Positions 6,527 to 13,004 of a stretch of 13,004 nt of DNA are shown in pieces; the stretch's first letter is position 1, and each line of letters begins with the position of its first letter. Source of the stretch: Euperipatoides rowelli (taxonomy: Eukaryota > Onychophora > Udeonychophora > Euonychophora > Peripatopsidae); assembly GCA_003024985.2 (NCBI GenBank), contig PXIH01S0000534.1; one strand, written 5' to 3'. Both the position numbers and the translations under genes were made by a program. Under the pieces are notes generated by a model. It ran no database searches. It was not told the DNA's origin and saw only the letters and a program-made list of their open reading frames with translations.

Positions 6527-6792
6527 ACTAGTGTTTCTCAATCTCAGACCTAACGTTATGCAGCTTATTTTATACTAACCACACAGTCTAACTCGACCAA
6601 CACGCATATAATAGCAAATTAAGGGATCTCTAACCTTAACTGCACACAAACCCTAAATCCAACTTAAGTATTTAAGCATAAATAAATAACTAGCAGCCAA
6701 TCAGAGGTCAGCGTGCAGATAGAATTCAAGCCAACCTCTGATTGACTAGTTTTGGGCCGCATGGCTGATAGGTCTGAGATCCAGACACTACA
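6527..6792. mobile_element. Non-autonomous hAT element (MITE), 266 bp
   Basis: The ends are inverted repeats. From the left, TAGTGT then a diverged part (TTCTCA) then ATCTCAGACCTA. From the right, reverse-complemented, TAGTGT, CTGG, ATCTCAGACCTA. The inner 12 bases are a perfect match. The start TAGTGTTTCTCAA resembles common hAT termini. An 8-bp duplication (GCAAATTC) stands on both sides. There is no coding capacity, so a transposase would have come from elsewhere. An imperfect inner palindrome lies at 6689-6750. It sits 18 bp from the right edge of the hAT-like remnant and upstream of the LINE tail. Confidence 0.8.
6689..6750. repeat. Imperfect palindrome inside the MITE
   Basis: CAATCAGAGGT (6698-6708) pairs perfectly with ACCTCTGATTG (6734-6744). 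ACTAG (6689) and CTAGT (6746) extend the stem after a small unpaired part. The loop is about 25 bases and includes GAATTC. Confidence 0.7.
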
Positions 6793-6800
6793 GCAAATTC
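6793..6800. repeat. Target site duplication of the hAT MITE (right, GCAAATTC)
   Basis: It is identical to 6519-6526 and directly follows the right inverted terminus. Confidence 0.75.
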
Positions 6801-6899
6801 TGGAAGTACTTTTTAACACTAAACCAACCAATGACATGACTGCTCATCACATGACATGATAATTTTGACACAACTTCATTCAAATATTTAAAATGCAGT

Positions 6900-8090
6900 A
6901 AATGTCACTTATTGGGCCCCGTTTCTAAATTAAGTTTGCTAAGGATCTTCACATTAGTGGTACTCCAGATCCGGCATCACATCAAAATAAATAATTTAGA
7001 TAATTTGTCATACAAATCGACAAATAATTCCATAATCAGCCAAATCACAATTCATGATCATTACATTAAAAAACACAACAATAGCCTAAACTCTATTTTT
7101 TAATTGCTGCTGAACAAAAATTTTTGATTAACTTGTTCTAAAGGTACTTAATGATTTTGATTTCCTTAAGTTATTTGCACTATTCTGTCGTATTATAATT
7201 ACGATTCAAAATGTTTGATGTTACCATATCAGTATTAACAGGAGCCTGGCTATGAACACCCATAGAATTTGACAAAAATGTAATAATTTTTTTTTTCTCC
7301 AATGGTATCCAACCCAAAACACTCATTGCCTCTGTAGCACTGGATCTTCCAAACACAATCGCTCTGTCAGATGTGTTTACTACTGTTTGTAATATTTTAC
7401 TCAGTGTTTTCTCACATGATCACACAGTTTCACAAAAGTTCAATTGTGAAGCTATTAATGCATTATACAGTGTATACAGCTCTGCTACACCAAGTCAGTA
7501 TTTCAATTTACAAATAATATTGGTAAGGCCCATTGTTTTTTTGCCAACAAGTTGATATGATCCTCCCAAGATAAAAAAAAAAACTAACCAAGGTTACCCC
7601 CAGTATTTTGAATGATGAAGAGACCTTGATAACATTCTTTAAAAGCAAATTTAAACTCACCAAAATTATTTTTTATATCCATTTCTTGTGCTCAAAATAA
7701 TACACTTAGTTTTCGCCAATTATCCAACAAATTAAAGTCAAATTCCAAATTATGTTGTACTTGAATCTTTACCCAGAGTAAACAACACAATGTCATCCGC
7801 ATATAAATACAATTGACATATTGTTTGAACTTTTGGAAAATCATCACAAACAGTAGAAATAAGACTGGTCTTAATATGGAACCCCCATTATTGAAATCCG
7901 ATACATCATTTTTAAATTTGACTGCTGAAATCTATCCCCTAGCTAGCTACAAAACCATGCCAATTGCAATATCTCTCTGCTCTGACCAATTTTTGACTAT
8001 CAATAAGGCATCAAGAGAATTGATTAATTTAGCCACTTTTCTTAAAATTCAACGTCCCCCCCCCCTTAGCAGTGATGTTTACATTTAACC
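6900..8090 (-). mobile_element. CR1/L2-like LINE, 5'-truncated and decayed, minus strand
   Basis: This is a non-LTR retrotransposon fragment read right to left. It contains the second half of the reverse-transcriptase domain and the C-terminal region of ORF2, then a possible 3' tail down to roughly 6900. The 5' part (endonuclease and the first reverse-transcriptase motifs) was not found above 8090, as is usual for 5'-truncated LINE copies. The exact 3' end and any terminal repeat could not be placed. The call is based on the order of protein motifs described under the pseudogene. Confidence 0.8.
7180..8085 (-). pseudogene. LINE ORF2 reverse transcriptase, C-terminal half, broken
   Basis: The enzyme copies LINE RNA into DNA at a nicked chromosomal site. 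Minus-strand readings give these motifs, in family order but in several frames. LAWF and LGDRFQQ come at 7922-7969, with a stop between them. GVP, then in another frame SILRPVLFLLF, come at about 7840-7885, and the usual PQG-type residues between them are lost. LYLYADDIVLF follows, with the catalytic YADD at 7792-7803. Next are a LDNWRK-like stretch near 7720 and LSWEDHINLLAKK at about 7535-7573. LYTLYNALIASQLNFCE lies near 7430-7480. SSATEAMSVLGWIPLE lies at about 7297-7345 and NYNTT near 7183-7200. LGWxxLExxR/K and the YNT(R) ending are typical of CR1/L2-type LINEs. Many stops and frameshifts make it an old pseudogene. Several short + strand open frames over the same bases are shadows of it. 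Confidence 0.85.
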
Positions 8091-10227
8091 ATTTTGTTAA
8101 TACCATTCTTGTAAAATAAGACTGTACTGTAATTATGATTGAGTTCTGTATAACTTACTAGTAAATAAAAAACACATGGTCAGATTTTCAACAAAATAAT
8201 CTCGATAGAAACGAGTACATTTCTCAGTGTGTCACGAAATTTATTACTTTTTTTTTTGTTTAGAAAATTTGCAATAAATGACATTTAGCACCTTTTAAAT
8301 AAATATAAATTTAGCAATGATTTGACATACTCTCGTAAAATGCTGCCAAAAAAAACAATAAAAGACTAGCTTTAAAAAAACACCAGTAAAATAGATAGTT
8401 GGATAAAGTAAAATTACTTTTTATTTCATAAGACTCGGTCTTTATCACTCGTCCTTTGTCAAAACAATGCTGCCCTTTAAAATTTGCCCACAAGCAGGAT
8501 CTTGTGACTAGCGCCGGCCCCGCAAATGGTATATTTTGCTACTTATAGTAGTTGAAAACCTTTCTTCTAACAAATGGACAAAATTCTTGCAAAGCATGAG
8601 CTTTTCTTTCTAAAATTGGATGTTAAGAGAATTTACATTTGCATAAAAAACTGAAGCTTTGAAGGGAAAAAAAAAAGAATCTTAGCTCCAATTAAATATT
8701 CTGAATGGGCATTTCAAATTGTTGCATAAACAAACAAGGGTAAATCAATTCAAGATGGCTGACCATGTGAAAGCATAGAGTGAGGAAATATCTAATTGGC
8801 AGACCATTACCTAAAAGTGCTCATCCAGGTCGCTTGTTAATTAAACGATGCATGAATAAAGCAATACAACAATTTTATTTACTAGTACATCAAGAAAGCC
8901 AAAGTGGCTAATGGAATCCAAAAGTTCAAAAATATTGAGTATTGACATATACAGATGTGATGCCTCAAAGATCACCATTCTATACATTTTCTAGGATAAT
9001 TCAAAGCAAATTATAGTTCACATCATTCTTTTCCATGCAAAGAAAAATCCCTAGGCATTACATTTGGCATTAAGATACAACTGACAAGAATATTTACATT
9101 CGGCTATGCAAAACTTAAAAAACAATCCAACTATTTACTAGTTTATTAAATACTATATTTAAAATCTAAGGATTATATCTTGCTCTTTAATACCTACTAT
9201 GAAAACAATCAATCGTTAAACAACCATGCGAGATGCTTCCATCAATGGATTCTTGTCCAGTTAACAAATATACTGCCAAACTAGGTAATCTAAATTTATA
9301 TTTGTATAAACTTATACCATTATAAGTTACTAGTTAAAAACACCACCCAGAGCAACAAATAAGTTTTAAAAATGTAACTTGGGCTGTTACTGGAGTAATT
9401 GAAGCTCAGGTATTTACTATACAGTTGGGTAGCAAACTTTGGCATTCCTTTTACTATAAATTTCCAAAAGTTCAACCCCAGGGAAGGTCGTAGGTAGTGC
9501 AATAAAGAATTATTAATCATCATTGCACTAGGATAAGTGGTTGAGCAAGAGTATCAAAACTTACCAGTAGGCTATACTGTACATACATTTCTACTCTTTT
9601 ATTATATAGAGTAGAATAGTAAATACAAAACAAATTTTAAAATATAAATTATATTTTATTTTTTTTTACAATGAAGTTCCCAAGCACTAAAGACTATGGT
9701 ACTATAAAAGTAGAATTAAAATATACCAGAAATGTAAAAAGAATTGTAAACCAGAGGAAAGGATAAAGTTAAAATGGATTTCAATGATAAATATGAATAA
9801 TTTTACATTAAAAAAAAAAGATTTCATAGCTAAAAAAAATTAATTCCATTGAATAAAAAAATAGCTTGATCATTTTTCAAAAGAAAAATATTTAAAAATA
9901 TACAATATATACAATATTTTATGCTTCCTAGTTTTAAACATGAGTAAATAGATAGTCGTACTTTCAATATTTTCTTATAAAAACCATTAAAAAAAATAGA
10001 CCACTAAAATAAAAAAATATATACAATGTAAAGAACTTACAAACTTTGAGAATTTGTCATGTTTTCTTTGATAGCATTACGTGAACAATGTTTTTAGAGG
10101 GAGTCACTTACTGCAGCTAAGCAATGACGGTATGGTTAATTCCTTTCTCTGGAGAAAACTATTTATCGATCTACCATTTTATTTTCTTCATAATTGAAGT
10201 TTTTGTCAAAATTAATGCAGAAAGGTC
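8091..10227. other. AT-rich non-coding stretch
   Basis: I see no coding sequence that resembles a family on either strand. The features are one GC spike (GACTAGCGCCGGCCCCGC near 8506-8523), a 9-bp hairpin at 9495-9530, and T- and A-rich runs. On the minus strand, AATAAA words near 8870 and the generally UTR-like texture of 8880-9650 would suit a 3' untranslated region of a gene outside the window, but nothing proves this. Confidence 0.4.
9495..9530. repeat. Hairpin, 9-bp perfect stem
   Basis: TAGTGCAAT (9495-9503) pairs with ATTGCACTA (9522-9530) around an 18-base AT-rich loop. Confidence 0.6.
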
Positions 10228-10365
10228 AGCTCTACACTTGCGATTAGATTGTCAAAAGTTCACAACCTGCTGTGTTATCAGGTTGTCTCACCCTTAGCAA
10301 TTCAATCGCAGAATGCTTCGATCGAATCGCACATCTAATTAATTTTGCGATTCGAGCCCAGTTGC
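10228..10365. repeat. Hairpin-rich repeat-like block
   Basis: Two perfect hairpins lie here. ACAACCTG/CAGGTTGT is at 10262-10286 with a 9-base loop. TCGAATCGCA/TGCGATTCGA is at 10322-10355 with a 14-base loop. GATTCGAGCCC near 10349 is one base from the pol III B-box consensus. The opening CTCTACACTTGCGATT and the ATCAGGTTG word have partners, inverted, near 11990-12055. The block is GC-richer than its surroundings. It is probably part of an interspersed repeat, and I cannot name the family. Confidence 0.4.
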
Positions 10366-10567
10366 TGGTTATTTAATTTCTTGTTGGAGTATACAGTATT
10401 TACATTAGTGTTTCAATCACATGATTTGGCAATTCGAAATAAAACGATTAAAATGAATTTAAATATATTTTCCCTATTAATAAATTCCATAACATTTTAT
10501 TTATTTACTTTTTATTCTAGTTAAAATATGCCCAGAAAAAATAGTTTATTATTTAAAACCAATAATC

Positions 10568-10790
10568 TTAACCCTGCGGTAGTCGCGGTCGTAAAGTTAC
10601 ACGGGTAGTCGCGGTGTATCTGTGAGATAACATGTGTTTATTTCAAGATAAAATAGANTTTTTTTTTTTTTTTTACGGGCTTAAAAGATTAGCGCGGAAA
10701 GTATTTTTAGTAACTTTAAGTGGTGTTTTCTCTTACCTAAAAAGGGCATAAACAAAAAAAATGGTTGATTCCCGTGTAACGGGCTTATTT
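10568..10790. mobile_element. Possible piggyBac-like terminus (one end only)
   Basis: TTAA at 10568-10571 is followed by CCCTGCGGTAGTCGCGG, in the style of piggyBac ends (TTAA target, CCC start). GGTAGTCGCGGT repeats at 10578-10589 and 10604-10615. GTTACACGGG (10596-10605) has a perfect inverted partner CCCGTGTAAC at 10771-10780. ACGGGCTTA occurs twice further in (about 10675 and 10779). No mirror-image CCGCAGGG-TTAA end was found in the window and no transposase is present, so the right limit is arbitrary. Base 10658 is N. Confidence 0.35.
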
Positions 10791-11160
10791 GCTAATAATA
10801 ATTAAAAAACACATTTAGATGAGAAATTGGCTAAAAGAGAAGAAAAGATGTTTATAAATTAAACTGAATAAAAATTAATTGAATACTCTGTATGTTTTTA
10901 ATATACTACTTTGTTGTAATTGTATATTTATTAATTGCTTATTTAAACGATTTGTACTTGTTAAAAACTGCATTTGTGTATCGCTTTTTTGTTTTTGTAT
11001 GGTAACCGCAGGCAAATGTAATTGATCGTCAAAAGTTGGAATTAACATACGGATGTAGGTGTTTTGCCACCCTAGGTGGAAAAAAAATCCCAACCTCCCC
11101 ACAACACCTGGCCAATAACGATGTGACGGAAACATACAAAAATTAGAAAGAAAAAACTTT
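10791..11160. other. AT-rich stretch with one unassigned open frame
   Basis: A minus-strand ATG frame runs 11135 to 10875 (86 codons). Its first third is less AT-rich (GVVGRLGFFFHLGWQNTYIR) and the rest is Gln/Asn/Leu-rich, as AT-rich DNA tends to give. I recognise no family. CCACCCTAGGTGG at about 11068-11080 is a short palindrome, and GGCCAATAACGATGTGACGG near 11110 contains a CCAAT word. No gene is claimed. Confidence 0.25.
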
Positions 11161-11777
11161 AGATACCAATTATAACTGTATGATGCTTGACAACAGGAAA
11201 AGCTGGAACAAATTTAGCATTGTTTATAAAATAGATGAAACACAGTTCCTGTAGTGACTAGGGCTGTTTAATCCCCTTTTGGCATTTAATTCTAGTTTTG
11301 AGCCTAGCAAGACTTTATTCTTAAATAATTGGGCTTGAGCTTGATACTTGGCTTTGCTTTATTCCTTAAATTGAAATTAATTTTATAGGGAATAAAATAT
11401 AATTAATAGAAATAATAAAGGATATGTTTTTATTTTTTCAAATAAGCTAAATCTATATGTGAAAAATAATTTATTATTTCACTATTATAAACATTAATGT
11501 TCAGGTAAACAAGATTTTTNATTAGTAATGTGAGTTTTCCATGAAACTTTGAAGAGAGGGATTCAAAAATATAAAAATAAATATGTAACCAGGAATGTAT
11601 ATATTTTCGAATATTTTCAGTTTTTGTGGTGGCAAAATTAATTGAATAGTTTATTTTTATTATTTTTTTTAATAAGGAATCCTAATCTGTTAACAAAAAA
11701 ATGTATGACTATTTAAAAAATAAATTTTATTAGCCATACAAACAGGCAAATTGGTCTAGTTGTAGGCACTTTGCATT

Positions 11778-11795
11778 CAATGGATGTATCCATTG
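11778..11795. repeat. Near-perfect 18-bp palindrome
   Basis: CAATGGAT and ATCCATTG pair perfectly around a 2-base centre (GT). It lies 42 bases before the larger hairpin at 11837. Confidence 0.7.
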
Positions 11796-11836
11796 CCGTT
11801 TAACATGTTCTGCAAGTCCTTTCCTAAACACGGCAC

Positions 11837-11872
11837 TCAAAATGAATGCCATTAAAAAGGCTTTCATTTTGA
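11837..11872. repeat. Strong hairpin, 14-bp stem
   Basis: TCAAAATGAATGCC (11837-11850) pairs with GGCTTTCATTTTGA (11859-11872) at 13 of 14 positions around an 8-base loop (ATTAAAAA). ACTC/GAGT outside could extend the stem across a small bulge. It is too short for a typical animal microRNA precursor. Confidence 0.7.
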
Positions 11873-12193
11873 AGAGTCTCAAATTTTTTGTGCAAAATCA
11901 TCATCTATTTACTTGTCAAAATTTAGTATTATTGTTTGGCTCAAACTGCACGTAATTATGAATCGTGGCAAAAACTTTGCTCAATTTCAAGATCACCACC
12001 TGACGCAACCTGATCACGACTCGATCGCCATTCAAATCGCAAATGTAGAACCAGTCTAAAGATTGCAATATCAAAAATTGAACAGATATCCCAATTTTGA
12101 CATAGTAAAGCATTGAAGTCCTTTTAGGCAACTTTTAACAATATTTCTTTCACAAAGGGATTAAATGTGAGGACAATCATAATTTCCGCAACT

Positions 12194-12217
12194 GAAAGAC
12201 ATCTTTTAATGTCTTTC
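12194..12217. repeat. Hairpin, 9-bp perfect stem, 6-base loop
   Basis: GAAAGACAT and ATGTCTTTC pair perfectly around CTTTTA. It is followed by TTTCTTTC. It does not match the histone-mRNA stem-loop consensus. Confidence 0.65.
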
Positions 12218-13004
12218 TTTCTTTCACAAGTGGGCGACCCTGTGATCAGAAGCTGATCAAGAAAATATGTCGATGCTTCCATACTTCTCGAATAAAAGAT
12301 TGAGATATTGCGATTCTCATTTTATCATTGTTGAATAAATTTTCAGCGTATGATATCATAAATAAAGAATGGAGATTAGTAATCTTTGAGCAACATTAAA
12401 CATCAATAGATTAACTTGGGTGAGTTCCGAAGCAAAAATAAATGAATAAATTGCGCAAAGCTGATTAAATAATAATCTTAAACCAAAAAAACAATGTCAA
12501 CAATTTTTCTAATTGGCATTTCACCTGAGCAAGCACAATTAGCTGCCTTACTGTTTTTATATATATAACGTCACTAAAAGAATGATTGTAAGTCAGCAAG
12601 CAAATTTTTTTAAGTTCCTAAAATTTCAGATTTAGATCTGAATAAGTGCGCCCATTTCAAAAATTTTAATTGAAAGGAATTCAGAGCTTACCTTGAATAG
12701 TGAGCCGAGCTCAATTTATGGCAAAAAAAAAATATAGTTTTCAACAAAAGAATGAGTAAGTATACCACCCCTTTCTTTCCAAAAATTGAATAAGTCGAAT
12801 CTAGGGTTGCCAACATTGTTGCAATGCTGACCCGAAGAAAAATAGTTTTTGTGTGGAGAAAAAGTAGGTGTGGAAAAAATCATATATATATATTTATAGG
12901 TATTGTTCTTAGAATGACAAATTAATATTTTTAAATTAATAGTTTTTATATTCCTGTCGAGTTAATCACTCGTCATTGAATGAAACAAAATAATATTTTT
13001 TCTT

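Larger units (their letters stand above)
11161..13004. other. AT-rich non-coding stretch with short hairpins
   Basis: No protein-coding sequence is convincing. The 71-codon minus frame at 11916-12131 overlaps the repeat-like part near 11990-12055 and has no family resemblance. The structures seen are the palindromes and hairpins listed separately, and a TAGGGCTGTTTAATCC word near 11260. TAGGGTTGCCAAC near 12802 resembles transposon ends but has no partner. Base 11520 is N. Confidence 0.4.

Noticed and set aside
7373-7555. 60-codon + strand frame
   Set aside because: It is antisense to the LINE C-terminal motifs, so it is a shadow.
7813-8088. 91-codon + strand frame
   Set aside because: It lies antisense to the LINE reverse-transcriptase motifs (YADD, SILRPVLFLLF, GDRFQQ), which are clearly real. 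It is a shadow.
9320-9523. 67-codon minus-strand frame
   Set aside because: Low-complexity composition, no family resemblance, and no flanking signals.
11837-11872. microRNA precursor
   Set aside because: The stem is too short for a usual animal precursor, and no longer pairing continues on both sides.
12194-12217. Histone mRNA 3' stem-loop
   Set aside because: The stem and loop sequence do not match the conserved form, and no histone gene is nearby.
1-13004. CRISPR array, operons, bacterial promoters or ribosome-binding sites
   Set aside because: No regularly spaced short repeats with unique spacers are present. The base composition and element types are those of an animal genome.

Overview
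This looks like an AT-rich, gene-poor stretch of animal (probably invertebrate) nuclear DNA. The evidence is long A and T homopolymers, no dense ORF packing, no ribosome-binding-site/operon structure, and several families of decayed eukaryotic transposable elements. No complete host gene is visible. I cannot name the species. Single N bases stand at 1764, 10658 and 11520.

Layout. 1-95: a 54-bp-period tandem repeat entering from the left edge. 148-2599: a short, decayed Ty3/gypsy LTR retrotransposon on the minus strand, flanked by a 5-bp target duplication (TCAAG). It has two LTRs, a candidate primer-binding site, polypurine tracts, a broken gag with a CCHC zinc knuckle and a broken aspartic protease (DTGAS). 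There is no reverse transcriptase, RNase H or integrase. 2605-5080: mostly AT-rich non-coding DNA with a slightly GC-richer, ORF-bearing patch (2959-3475), a diverged tandem duplication, a poly-C run and a palindrome that carries AATAAA on both strands. 5085-5215: a minus-strand tRNA-like (SINE-like) fragment with a good B box. 5281-6508: a candidate hAT-type DNA transposon remnant. 6527-6792: a convincing non-autonomous hAT element (MITE) with an 8-bp target duplication. About 6900-8090: the C-terminal half of the polymerase of a CR1/L2-like LINE on the minus strand, with recognisable reverse-transcriptase motifs (AWF, GDRFQQ, SILRPVLFLLF, YADD) and C-terminal motifs (LGWIPLE, YNT), broken by many stops and frameshifts. 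8100-10220: AT-rich DNA with little structure. 10228-10790: hairpin-rich sequence, then a TTAA-CCCT end that resembles a piggyBac-type terminus. 10800-13004: AT-rich DNA with several strong short hairpins.

How the pieces relate: this is a graveyard of mobile elements side by side rather than a pathway. The LTR element could not move by itself and would have needed reverse transcriptase and integrase from an intact relative. The two hAT-type elements sit 18 bp apart, next to the 3' side of the LINE. I found no convincing new biological system. The points most worth a second look are the gag-protease-only architecture of the LTR element, the duplicated LTR-edge/polypurine-tract junction, the 32-bp tandem duplication that breaks the gag-protease frame, and the adjacent hAT pair.
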